Assembly (NCBI RefSeq): GCF_009208735.1
Contig: NZ_WFLJ01000009.1
Span: 62,001-126,000 of the forward strand
Direction: 5' to 3'
DNA length: 64,000 nucleotides
DNA from: Janthinobacterium rivuli
Lineage (GTDB): Bacteria; Pseudomonadota; Gammaproteobacteria; Burkholderiales; Burkholderiaceae_D
In this document: positions 18,423 to 26,420 of the stretch, in pieces
How the letters are laid out: each line of letters opens with the position of its first letter
How positions within the stretch are numbered: position 1 is the first letter of the stretch
Position numbers and translations under genes: made by a program
The notes under the pieces: generated by a model
The model's database searches: none
What the model was told of the DNA's origin: nothing
What the model saw: the letters and a program-made list of their open reading frames with translations, nothing else

Positions 18423-18926
18423 TTACTTGCGCGCCTGGCGCTTCACCTTGACGCCAAAGGTATCGGCATACCAGTCATCGATCATCAGCTTTTCATAGCG
18501 CAGCTTTTCATCGCTGAAGTAACGATTGACGCGGCTCATGTACGACATGTCAGACAGGGCTGCATCGCCACTGCGAATGACCTTGCCATCCTGTTCCAGC
18601 ACATAGTGCAGGCGTATGCGCGGCCAGTCGGCCCGGCCATTCAGGACGCGAATATCCCGCCCGGCACGCAGGGATGGATTCTCACGTCCCGCCAGATCCA
18701 CGTCCGTCACGTCGATTTTCAAGGTCTGCCCGGGCGGCAGCGATGCACCCAGTTTCTCGAAATGCCGGCCCAGTTCCTTCAACACCTCATCGCGTTCCTG
18801 CGGATTGAACGGAATATCCGTGAATTGATCCGGTTTGCTGAACCGCACTTCTGTTCCTGCCCAGGCGGCGCTGCTGGCCAGCAAGGCCAGGCCCACGACC
18901 AGGGCGCGCGTCGTTTGCTTTTGCAT
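18423..18926 (-). CDS. DUF3016 periplasmic protein, copy 1
   Basis: A 167-residue exported protein, paralogue of the adjacent DUF3016 gene. Signal peptide ALVVGLALLASSAAWA, then VRFSKPDQFTDIPFN, VTDVDLAGRENP, NGRADWPRIRLHYVLEQDG and DDWYADTFGVK. The two copies align along their length with the same landmark order. AAAGGG 7 nt upstream supports the ATG at 18926. Function is unknown; both probably act in the periplasm. Confidence 0.85.
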   Translation of the reverse strand: MQKQTTRALVVGLALLASSAAWAGTEVRFSKPDQFTDIPFNPQERDEVLKELGRHFEKLGASLPPGQTLKIDVTDVDLAGRENPSLRAGRDIRVLNGRADWPRIRLHYVLEQDGKVIRSGDAALSDMSYMSRVNRYFSDEKLRYEKLMIDDWYADTFGVKVKRQARK

Positions 18927-19222
18927 GATGTACCCTTTCAGGAAATGTGAGTGGCATGGCGCCACTTCTTATGCCTATTTAAATATAGCGCGCCGCATCC
19001 CATTCTGGCGCGGAATTCATACCTTGTTACTTTTCTGATTTTCCGTCAGAAAGGCGATACGCCGTATTTTTTGCAGATTCATTGGCAATATTAACTAAAA
19101 CAAAGTATTGTCTTGAAAATATAGTTGCCTAAGCGATAAAGTATAGAACGTGTCAGCCGCATGGATTTGCAGTGCTTTTTTGGCAAGCGTGTTGCATGAT
19201 TCTAGTCAATTGTTCTTGCTTA
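18927..19222. other. AT-rich intergenic region with a small hairpin
   Basis: About 300 bases with no convincing gene between the divergent DUF3016 and HD-GYP regulator genes. It holds a perfect inverted repeat TTTCTGA/TCAGAAA (19032-19052, 7-base loop). The DUF3016 promoter should lie at the left end. No start codon with a good ribosome binding site opens a meaningful ORF here. Confidence 0.45.
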
Positions 19223-19251
19223 TTGTTAATACTTAGCTGTCAGTCTACAAT
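19223..19251 (+). promoter_or_regulatory. Candidate sigma-70 promoter of the HD-GYP response regulator
   Basis: TTGTTA (19223-19228) and TACAAT (19246-19251) are separated by exactly 17 bases, a good -35/-10 pair in AT-rich sequence. It would give a leader of about 100 bases before the ATG at 19361. Confidence 0.5.
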
Positions 19252-19360
19252 CGACAAAATGCGCCCGAAAAACGCGCAACGCCAGTAGTGGCGCACAGGC
19301 AAGCCTGGCGCGGGCGTCTCAGCATTGCGTCAGTTATGCCTTTTAGCGGAACTCGCCCTT

Positions 19361-20866
19361 ATGTCATTTTTGTCTTCAGCCTCACCCAAGTTACCCCCCT
19401 GGAAAGTCTTGCTCGTCGACGATGAACCCGACATCCATGACATCACCGAGCTGACATTGAGCCGTTTCCGCCTGGAAGGCCGCGCCCTGAGTTTCGTGCA
19501 TGCCTACAGCGGCGCCGAGGCCAAGCAGGTGCTGGCGCGCGAGGCCGGCATCGCGCTGGTGTTTCTCGACGTGGTGATGGAACGTGAAGACAGCGGCCTG
19601 GAAGTGGCGCGCTGGATGCGCGAAGACCTGGGCAACCAGTTTACGCGCATCGTGCTGCGCACGGGCCAGCCGGGACAGGCGCCGGAAGAGCGGGTGATCG
19701 TCAACTACGACATCAACGACTACAAGGAAAAGACGGAACTCGACCGCACCAAGCTGTTTACCACCACCTTTGCCGCCTTGCGCGCCTACCGCGACATCAT
19801 GAAGGTGGAAGAGGCGCGCCAGGCCCAGCTGCACTACCGCGAGGGACTCGAGCGCGTCATCGCCGCCTCGGCGCACATTTTCAAGCAGCGCAACCTGCGC
19901 GACTTCGCCAGCGGCCTGCTGCAGCAAGTCGTCGCCCTGCTGCGCCTGGAAACGAGCATGCTGCTGCGCCTGCGCGGCGCCAGCGCCATCACGGGCGAGC
20001 AGGACTATGAAATCCTCGCGCAAATCGGCGACACGGACGACGGCATCCTCAGCCCTTCCCTGCTGTCGCAGCTGGACCATGCCAAGAGCAACAAGATCTC
20101 GCGCCTGCACGGCGACACCTATGTCGGCTATTTCCCGAACAGCAGCGGCAAGGCGTCCTTGCTGGTACTCAAGGGCGTGGAAGAGATTTCCGACCTCGAC
20201 GCGCAATTGCTGGAAGTCTTCTGCTCCGGCGTGGCGATCGCCTTCGACAACATCCTGCTGACGCAGGAAATCACCGATACCCAGGCCGAGCTGATCCTGC
20301 GCCTGGGCGATGTGGTCGAATCGCGCTCGCACGAAGGTGGAAACCATGTGCGCCGCATGGCCGAAGTGTGCCAGCTGCTGGCGCAGGCGTCCGGCATGTC
20401 GGAAGAAGAAACCATGGTGCTGCGCCACGCGGCGCCCATGCACGACATCGGCAAGATTTCCACGCCCGACGCCGTGCTGCTCAAACCGGGCAAGCTCGAT
20501 GCGGCCGAATGGGAAATCATGAAGCAGCATCCGACGGTGGGCATGTCCATCCTCGACGGCTCGCAGCGCCCGCTGCTGAAGGCGGCCGCCGTGATCGCCC
20601 ACCAGCACCATGAAAAATACGACGGCAGCGGCTACCCGCAAGGCCTGGTCGGCGAAAACATCCACAAATACGCGCGCATCGCCGCCGTCGCCGACGTCTT
20701 CGACGCCCTCATGCACAAGCGCTGCTACAAGGACGCCTGGCCGCTCGAACGCGTGGTCAGCTACCTGCGCGAAGTGAGCGGCAGCCACCTCGATCCGCGC
20801 TATGTGGAATTGCTGATTGCGAATCTGGATGAGGCGCTGGCGTTGAATCAGCGTTTCCCTGACTGA
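19361..20866 (+). CDS. Response regulator with DUF3369 and HD-GYP c-di-GMP phosphodiesterase domain
   Basis: A 501-residue cytoplasmic regulator. The REC domain (about 13-135) has the acidic pair in LLVDDEPD and the phospho-acceptor Asp70 in VFLDVVM. A DUF3369 domain (about 150-310) with GAF-like sequence follows, then an HD-GYP domain (about 315-490) with HEGGNHV, HDIGK (His361-Asp362) and HHEKYDGSGYPQGL, so the catalytic signature for c-di-GMP hydrolysis is intact. It faces a double-GAF histidine kinase gene, its probable partner. The ATG at 19361 is chosen over an upstream TTG because REC begins just after it. Confidence 0.93.
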   Translation: MSFLSSASPKLPPWKVLLVDDEPDIHDITELTLSRFRLEGRALSFVHAYSGAEAKQVLAREAGIALVFLDVVMEREDSGLEVARWMREDLGNQFTRIVLRTGQPGQAPEERVIVNYDINDYKEKTELDRTKLFTTTFAALRAYRDIMKVEEARQAQLHYREGLERVIAASAHIFKQRNLRDFASGLLQQVVALLRLETSMLLRLRGASAITGEQDYEILAQIGDTDDGILSPSLLSQLDHAKSNKISRLHGDTYVGYFPNSSGKASLLVLKGVEEISDLDAQLLEVFCSGVAIAFDNILLTQEITDTQAELILRLGDVVESRSHEGGNHVRRMAEVCQLLAQASGMSEEETMVLRHAAPMHDIGKISTPDAVLLKPGKLDAAEWEIMKQHPTVGMSILDGSQRPLLKAAAVIAHQHHEKYDGSGYPQGLVGENIHKYARIAAVADVFDALMHKRCYKDAWPLERVVSYLREVSGSHLDPRYVELLIANLDEALALNQRFPD

Positions 20867-20913
20867 TATTCACGGCCGTCGTTTTCATTCTGCGAGCCCG
20901 CGCCGCAAGAGCG

Positions 20914-21004
20914 CCTGAAAAACGTTCAGGGCAAGGCGCGCGGTCGCAGACAGTGCGAATAGCACGGCAAGACCAAGCAACGCAGCCATGGACGTTTTCT
21001 CAGG
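20914..21004. repeat. Intergenic palindromic element with CCTGAAAAACG ends
   Basis: CCTGAAAAACG (20914-20924) is inversely repeated, with one extra base, as CGTTTTCTCAGG (20993-21004). The left arm is itself part of a small palindrome, CTGAA...TTCAG. The element fills the gap between two convergent genes and its right arm contains the histidine kinase stop codon. It looks like a dispersed intergenic palindrome rather than a simple terminator. Confidence 0.4.
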
Positions 21005-22943
21005 TGCTCTTAGGCTCCAATGGGAAGCGTATCTTGTAATGCAACCCCATCCCCGGCGCACTGACCACCTTCACCGTGCCGCCAAGCGGCCCCGTCACCA
21101 GGTTATACAGGATGTGCGCACCGAGGCCGCTGCCGCCGGAACCGCGCTTGGTGGTGAAAAACGGGTCGAACAGCTGGCCCAGGGTGGCGCTGTCCATGCC
21201 CATGCCGTCATCGCTGTAGTCAAGTTCCAGCATCTCGCCGGCCGTCCGGGCGGACAGCTTGATCTTGCCCGGCTCGCCTTCGACAAAACCGTGCACCAGT
21301 GAATTGACCACCATGTTCGTGACGATCTGCGAGACGGCGCCAGGATAGCTGCGCAGCTGCACCTCGGGCGCGCAATCGATGTCCACCCTGACCGGCTTGC
21401 CCTTGAGCTTGGGCTGCAAGGACAGCAGGATTTCATCGAGGTATTTGCGCAAGTTAAAGCTGCGCAATTCGTCCGAGGACTGGTCCACGGCCACCTGCTT
21501 GAAGCTGCGCACCAGCGCCGCGGCGCGCTGGGTATTCGTCGTCATGATGCGCAGGGTCTGGTCGATGATGTCGAAGAATTGCCGCAAGCCGTCTTCATCG
21601 AGCTGGCCGCCGTCCAGGTCTTCGCGCGTGAGTTTCAATTCCTGCACCAGGTGGCTGGTGGCCGTCACGCAAATGCCCAGCGGCGTATTGATTTCATGCG
21701 CCACGCCCGCCACCAGGCGCCCCAGGGAAGCCAGCTTTTCCTGGCGCACCAGTTCCGACTGCGCTTCCTGCAAGGCGTTCAGGGCGCTGTTCAGGGCCGC
21801 GTTCTGCTCTTCCAGCGCCTCCTTGGCCTGGCGCATGGCGCTGTCGGCCTGGATGCGGGCCATCGCCACGGCCACGTGGCTGGCCATGAAGGCCAGCACA
21901 TCCAGTTCCGCCTGGCCATATACGACGGAGCTGTCATAGCTTTGCACGATGATCACGCCATATTTGCGCTCGCCCAGCAGCATGGGCGCGCCCATCCAGC
22001 TGGCGATGCTGGTATTGCCCAGCGGCTCTTCCATCTCGCCGCTGGCCACCAGCGCCGCGTAGCTGCCCGCATCGAGCAGGCAAGCCTGGCGCCGCGCCAG
22101 CACGTAAGAACTCATGCCTATGCCGTAATGAAAGCGTTTCACGGGCGCCTGCGCATCCTTCTCGTCGACGAAATACGGGATCGTGATGTCCTTGTTGTCC
22201 GGGTGATACAGGGCGATGAGGAAATTCTTTGCCGTCACCAGCTCGCTGATGATGGCGTGCAGGCGCGCGTACAAGGTCGTCGCGTCGGCCGCCTGCGCCG
22301 ACAGGTTGGCGATTTCATACAGCGCGTGCTGCAGGTTTTCCGCGCGGCGCCGCTCGGCCACCTCGTGCGCCAGCAGGGCCGTGCGCTCCTGCACCGCCTT
22401 TTCCAGCCGGTCCATGCTTTGCATGCCTTGCAGTGCGCTCGACACGTGCGTGGCGATCAGCGCGAACAGGGCCTGGTCTTCCAGGCTGAAGCGGTGCTGC
22501 GCGTCGTAGCTCTGGATGACGATGGCGCCCAGCACCTGATGCTGCTGGTCCAGCAGCGGGCAGCCGATCCAGTGCTCGGCCGCCGTGCCGCCGCCCCATG
22601 CGCCGCCGCCGATGGCGCGCATGGCCTCGTCGTCGGCCGTCATCACCAGCTGCTTGCGGTTGACGATCACCCAGGCCGTGGGCGACTGCGCGGCACTGGC
22701 CAGGCGCACGCCTTCGTCCGGATCGGGCGCGGCGTCGAATTCGTCGACAAAATAGGGAAAGCGCACGAGGCCGTCGTCATGGTCGCTGAGCGCCACATAA
22801 AAGTTCGCCGCATACATGATGCGTCCCAGTGCCGCATGCACCGCCTGCAGGAATTCACTGATATCGCTGCAGGTGCTCGAGCGCTGCCCGATTTCCAGCA
22901 ACACGGTTTGAACGGCTTCAAGGCGGCTGAGGCGGCTTTCCAT
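21000..22943 (-). CDS. Sensor histidine kinase with two GAF domains
   Basis: A 647-residue soluble kinase without membrane segments. GAF-1 (about 10-175) and GAF-2 (about 205-365) are similar to each other: each has FPYFVDE or IPYFVDE, a W-x-G-x-P segment and VIQSYD or IVQSYD. A coiled-coil linker leads to the dimerisation domain with phospho-acceptor His416 in GVAHEINTPLG. The ATPase domain has the N-box NMVVNSLVHGF, DDGMGM and FFTTKRGSGGSGLG. It probably senses a cytoplasmic ligand and phosphorylates the convergently encoded HD-GYP regulator. The ATG at 22943 lacks a strong ribosome binding site. Confidence 0.92.
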   Translation of the reverse strand: MESRLSRLEAVQTVLLEIGQRSSTCSDISEFLQAVHAALGRIMYAANFYVALSDHDDGLVRFPYFVDEFDAAPDPDEGVRLASAAQSPTAWVIVNRKQLVMTADDEAMRAIGGGAWGGGTAAEHWIGCPLLDQQHQVLGAIVIQSYDAQHRFSLEDQALFALIATHVSSALQGMQSMDRLEKAVQERTALLAHEVAERRRAENLQHALYEIANLSAQAADATTLYARLHAIISELVTAKNFLIALYHPDNKDITIPYFVDEKDAQAPVKRFHYGIGMSSYVLARRQACLLDAGSYAALVASGEMEEPLGNTSIASWMGAPMLLGERKYGVIIVQSYDSSVVYGQAELDVLAFMASHVAVAMARIQADSAMRQAKEALEEQNAALNSALNALQEAQSELVRQEKLASLGRLVAGVAHEINTPLGICVTATSHLVQELKLTREDLDGGQLDEDGLRQFFDIIDQTLRIMTTNTQRAAALVRSFKQVAVDQSSDELRSFNLRKYLDEILLSLQPKLKGKPVRVDIDCAPEVQLRSYPGAVSQIVTNMVVNSLVHGFVEGEPGKIKLSARTAGEMLELDYSDDGMGMDSATLGQLFDPFFTTKRGSGGSGLGAHILYNLVTGPLGGTVKVVSAPGMGLHYKIRFPLEPKST

Positions 22944-23128
22944 GGATGGCTATGTACCTTGTGCAAGTATATTTTCTGAAAATCAATATTATCAGTTCAG
23001 CCCGGCCTTGGCACGGCATAAAACGGACAATCTTGCCTTAAGGCATAGCAACACACGCCACGCACGCATTTGCCACCTTGGCGATACAGTGGCAGACTAG
23101 GCCCCTTCCTACAGATCAGACCGTCCTC

Positions 23129-24676
23129 ATGACCGCCACGCTACGCGCCTCGCTTCGTCCCTACACCCTCGCCGGCCTGCTGGCCTTCGCCGCGCTGGGC
23201 ATGCCGCCCCTGTGCGCCGCGCCGGCCAAGGCGCCGGCGGCGGAAACGGCCGATGGCGGACGCTATTTCGGCCCCCTCGTCGCGGGCAAGATGCACGGCC
23301 AGGGCCGGCTCGAATATGCGAGCGGCGCGTTCTACGAGGGGGGCTTCGCGCGCGGCGTGTTTTCCGGCCAGGGCAAGCTGCGCCAGGCGTCCGGCGTCGA
23401 ATACACGGGCGCCTTCCGCCAGGGCGCCTTCGACGGCGTCGGCCGCTACACCTCGCCCAAGGGCGAAATCTATGCGGGCAGCTTCGTCAAGGGCAGCTTC
23501 GAGGGACAAGGCCGCTTCCAGGGTGCCGACGGCGCCACCTTCGAAGGCCAGTTCAAGCACTGGCGCCCGCACGGCGCCGGCAAGCTGACCGACACGGACG
23601 GCACCGTCTTCGAAGGCGACTTCGTCCAGGGCCAGGTGCAGGGCAAGGCCACCGTGACCACCAGCGACGGCATCCACTACGAAGGCGAGCTGAAAGACTG
23701 GAAATTCGAGGGCCAGGGTGTGCTGCGCACGGCCGACGGTGACGAATACCGGGGCGGCTTCAAGAATGGCCAGTTCGACGGCCAGGGCGTGCTGCGCTAT
23801 GCCGTGGCGCAGGCGGACGGGCGGCGCGAAGACAGCGGCAACTGGACGGAAGGCCAGCTGGACGACCCGGCCTTGGATAAGCTCACGCGCGACAATATCG
23901 AGCTGGCCCTGTACCACCAGCGCACCTTGCTCGACGGCGCCCTGGCCCGCATCGCGCCGCGCGATGCGGCGAAAAAGATCAATCTGTATTTGCTGGGCGT
24001 GGCCGGCGATGGCGCGCAGGAAGTGTTTCACCGCGAAACGGCCTTCGTGCAGCGCCAGTTCGACCGCGATTACGGCACCGTGGGCCGCTCCCTGATGCTC
24101 GTCAACAGCCGCAACACGGTGGCGCAGCAGCCGATGGCCACGCGCACCAGCATCGCCGCCAGCCTCGACGCGCTGGGCACGAAGATGGACAAGCAGAACG
24201 ACATCCTGTTTTTGTTCCTCACCAGCCACGGCTCGCCCGAGCATGAACTGGCGCTGGCGCAAAACGGCATGGACCTGCACAGCCTGCCCGCGCAGGAACT
24301 GGCCACCATGCTCAAGCACAGCGGCATCCGCTGGAAAGTCATCGTGATCTCGGCCTGCTATGCGGGCGGTTTTATTGCGCCGCTGAAAGATGACCATACT
24401 CTCATCATCACGGCCGCGCGCGGCGACCGCACCTCGTTCGGCTGCGACGACCAGAACGATTTCACCTACTTCAGCGAGGCATATTTCAAGGAAGCGCTGC
24501 CGAAGAGCGCGGGCTTTGCCGAAGCGTTCGAGCAGGCCAAGGTGCTGGTGCAGGCGCGCGAGGCGGCCGATTTCCGCGAAGGCGGCATGGAAGCGGAAGA
24601 GCATTCCGAGCCGCAGCTGTTCCAGGGCAAGGCCATCGCCGCGCAACTGAAGGCGTGGCGCGCCCAGCCACGTTAA
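23129..24676 (+). CDS. Exported MORN-repeat protein fused to a C13 (legumain/caspase-like) protease domain
   Basis: A 515-residue protein. A signal-like hydrophobic segment (about 14-31) is followed by about eight MORN repeats (about 43-235; units such as GQGKLRQASGVEYTGAF and GQGRFQGADGATFEGQF). The C-terminal half (about 280-500) has a caspase-like layout of peptidase family C13: a strand INLYLLGVAGDG, a catalytic His367 in FLTSHGSPEHE and Cys410 in VIVISACYAGGF, then LIITAARGDRTSFGC. The His-Cys dyad looks complete. The ATG at 23129 is preferred over an upstream TTG. It ends 29 bases before czcI, so it could be partly co-transcribed with the efflux operon. Substrate and location (periplasm likely) are inferred. 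Confidence 0.85.
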   Translation: MTATLRASLRPYTLAGLLAFAALGMPPLCAAPAKAPAAETADGGRYFGPLVAGKMHGQGRLEYASGAFYEGGFARGVFSGQGKLRQASGVEYTGAFRQGAFDGVGRYTSPKGEIYAGSFVKGSFEGQGRFQGADGATFEGQFKHWRPHGAGKLTDTDGTVFEGDFVQGQVQGKATVTTSDGIHYEGELKDWKFEGQGVLRTADGDEYRGGFKNGQFDGQGVLRYAVAQADGRREDSGNWTEGQLDDPALDKLTRDNIELALYHQRTLLDGALARIAPRDAAKKINLYLLGVAGDGAQEVFHRETAFVQRQFDRDYGTVGRSLMLVNSRNTVAQQPMATRTSIAASLDALGTKMDKQNDILFLFLTSHGSPEHELALAQNGMDLHSLPAQELATMLKHSGIRWKVIVISACYAGGFIAPLKDDHTLIITAARGDRTSFGCDDQNDFTYFSEAYFKEALPKSAGFAEAFEQAKVLVQAREAADFREGGMEAEEHSEPQLFQGKAIAAQLKAWRAQPR

Positions 24677-24689
24677 GCGCTTCTTTCTG

Positions 24690-24695
24690 TACAAT
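24690..24695 (+). promoter_or_regulatory. Possible -10 element of the czc operon
   Basis: TACAAT in the 29-base gap just ahead of czcI. A matching -35 would lie within the preceding coding sequence, where no good hexamer is seen, so this is tentative. Confidence 0.25.
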
Positions 24696-24705
24696 AGCCG
24701 TGACC

Positions 24706-25068
24706 ATGCGTAAATTCTTCCTCATTTTGCTGCTGTTCGTGCTTCCGCTCCAGATGTCCTGGGCAGCGGCGAGCGCGTATTGCCTGCACGAGGAAGGCAA
24801 GGCGGCGCAGCACCTGGGCCACCACAGCCACCAGCACAAGGCCGATGCGGACAAAAAACCGGTCGCCGACAAGGCTGACAAGCAATCCAAAGGCCAGCCG
24901 CACAGCGACTGCAACGTCTGCCATGGCATCGGCCATGCATGGCTGCCGGCCGGCTCCAGCCTGCCCGTCGGCGACATGGCGTCCGTGAACGCGGACACCG
25001 CCCCCTTCTTTTACGCTTCCCACATCCCGGACGCTCCCAAGCGCCCCGACTGGTCGTCGGCCGCCTAG
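24706..25068 (+). CDS. czcI: CzcI-like small periplasmic metal-resistance protein
   Basis: A 120-residue exported protein. Signal peptide RKFFLILLLFVLPLQMSWA is followed by YCLHEEG, a His-rich stretch HLGHHSHQHK, a Lys/Asp-rich linker and a HSDCNVCHG motif. Size, signal sequence and histidine cluster match CzcI, encoded at the head of the cobalt-zinc-cadmium operon of Cupriavidus and thought to modulate expression or bind metal in the periplasm. It sits directly upstream of czcC, czcB and czcA on the same strand. The ATG at 24706 is chosen because the signal peptide starts there. Confidence 0.82.
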   Translation: MRKFFLILLLFVLPLQMSWAAASAYCLHEEGKAAQHLGHHSHQHKADADKKPVADKADKQSKGQPHSDCNVCHGIGHAWLPAGSSLPVGDMASVNADTAPFFYASHIPDAPKRPDWSSAA

Positions 25069-25070
25069 GC

Positions 25071-25145
25071 CGACGGGACGTCCCATTCCACTTGTCGCAA
25101 CGCGCGCCCTGACATAGCTCGGGCGCCAGCCTGCGCGTCCCGTCG
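25071..25145 (+). promoter_or_regulatory. Long stem-loop between czcI and czcC
   Basis: CGACGGGACG (25071-25080) and CGTCCCGTCG (25136-25145) form a perfect 10-bp inverted repeat that encloses a smaller GCGCCC/GGGCGC hairpin. In the mRNA this would fold between the first two cistrons and end about 30 bases before the czcC start, so it may adjust processing or the czcI:czcCBA ratio. No T-run follows, so it is not a classical terminator. Confidence 0.5.
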
Positions 25146-25175
25146 AATTCTTTTCCATGTTTTTTGGAGAATTCG

Positions 25176-26408
25176 ATGCACCGATTCATCTTGTTACTAT
25201 CCGCTGGCCTGCTGGCCGGCAACTTTGCCCACGCGCAATCTAGCGTGGAAGCCGCCGCGCCGCTGACCCTGCCCGCCGCGCTGCTGCTCGCCGAAGGCGG
25301 CAACGCCACCCTGTCGGCCGCCCGCCATGAACTGGCGGCGCAAGGCGGCGCCCTGCAACAGGCGCGCGCCCTGCCCAATCCGGAACTGCAAACCGTGCTG
25401 GAAGACACGCGGCGCGCCACGCGCAGCACCACCGTGCAACTCAACCAGCTCATTGAGCTGGGCGGCAAGCGGGGAGCGCGCGCCGCCGTCGCCCAGCGCG
25501 GCGAAGACCTGGCGCAAGCGGGCCTGTCCCTGCAGCAGGCGGAAACCCGCGCCGCCGTGAGGTCCGCCTTTGTCGACGTGCTGGCGGCGCAGGAAGGCTT
25601 GCGCCTGGCCGACAGCGCGCAAGCCCTGGCGGCGCGCGCCAGCGACATTACGGCGCGCCGGGTGACGGCCGGCAAGGCGTCCCCGGTCGAGGAAACCCGC
25701 GCCAGGGTGGCCGAGGCGAGCGTGCGGCTGGAACTGAACCTGGCACGCAGCACCTTGGCCAGCGCGCGCAAGCGCCTGGCCGCCCTGTGGGGCAACGCCT
25801 CACCCCGCTTCACCCTCGCCGAGGGACGCCTGGAAACCTTGCCGGAGCTGCCCCCGGCCAGCGAACTGGCGGCGCGCCTGGAGCAAGCCCCGGCCGTGCG
25901 CCAGGCGCACAGCGCGCTGGCGCAGCGGCAAGCCATGCTGGACGTGGAACAGCGGCGCGCCACGCCCGACGTCACGATCAGCGTCGGCATGAAGCGCTCG
26001 GAAGAGCTGGGCCGCAACCAGGCCATCATCGGCCTGGCCTTGCCGCTCCCGCTGTTCGACCGCAATGCGGGTAACAAGCTCGACGCCCTGCGCCGCAGCG
26101 ACAAGGCCAGCGACGAGCTGGCCGCCGCCCGCATCGATGTGCAGACGAAGGTTGCCGCCGCCAGCGAACGCCTGGCCACGGCCCGGCTCGACGTGGAAAG
26201 CTTGCGCCAGGACATCTTGCCTGGCGCGCAGAGCGCCTACGACGCGGCCAGCAAGGGCTTCGAGTTCGGCAAGTTCGCCTTTCTCGACGTGCTCGACGCG
26301 CAGCGCACCTTGCTGCAAGCCAAAAACCAATACCTGCACGCGCTGACGGAAGCGCAGCACGCCGCCGCCGACATCGAGCGCCTGCTGGGCACACCAGCTC
26401 CCCTGTAA
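25176..26408 (+). CDS. czcC: CzcC-type outer-membrane efflux channel (TolC family)
   Basis: A 410-residue outer-membrane factor. Signal peptide MHRFILLLSAGLLAGNFAHA, then two helical-hairpin repeats of the OEP family (LPAALLLAEGGNATLSAARHE, LNQLIELGGKRGAR; second repeat AHSALAQRQAMLDVEQRRA, LALPLPLFDRNAGN). It forms the trimeric channel of a tripartite heavy-metal efflux pump. The ATG at 25176 has GGAGA 6 nt upstream. It lies between czcI and czcB; the czcB start is only 12 bases past its stop, indicating one operon. Confidence 0.92.
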   Translation: MHRFILLLSAGLLAGNFAHAQSSVEAAAPLTLPAALLLAEGGNATLSAARHELAAQGGALQQARALPNPELQTVLEDTRRATRSTTVQLNQLIELGGKRGARAAVAQRGEDLAQAGLSLQQAETRAAVRSAFVDVLAAQEGLRLADSAQALAARASDITARRVTAGKASPVEETRARVAEASVRLELNLARSTLASARKRLAALWGNASPRFTLAEGRLETLPELPPASELAARLEQAPAVRQAHSALAQRQAMLDVEQRRATPDVTISVGMKRSEELGRNQAIIGLALPLPLFDRNAGNKLDALRRSDKASDELAAARIDVQTKVAAASERLATARLDVESLRQDILPGAQSAYDAASKGFEFGKFAFLDVLDAQRTLLQAKNQYLHALTEAQHAAADIERLLGTPAPL

Positions 26409-26420
26409 GGAAGACCCGAC

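Noticed and set aside
18927-19360. A small RNA gene in the AT-rich gap
   Set aside because: A hairpin and a promoter are present but there is no matched terminator downstream, and the promoter fits the HD-GYP gene.
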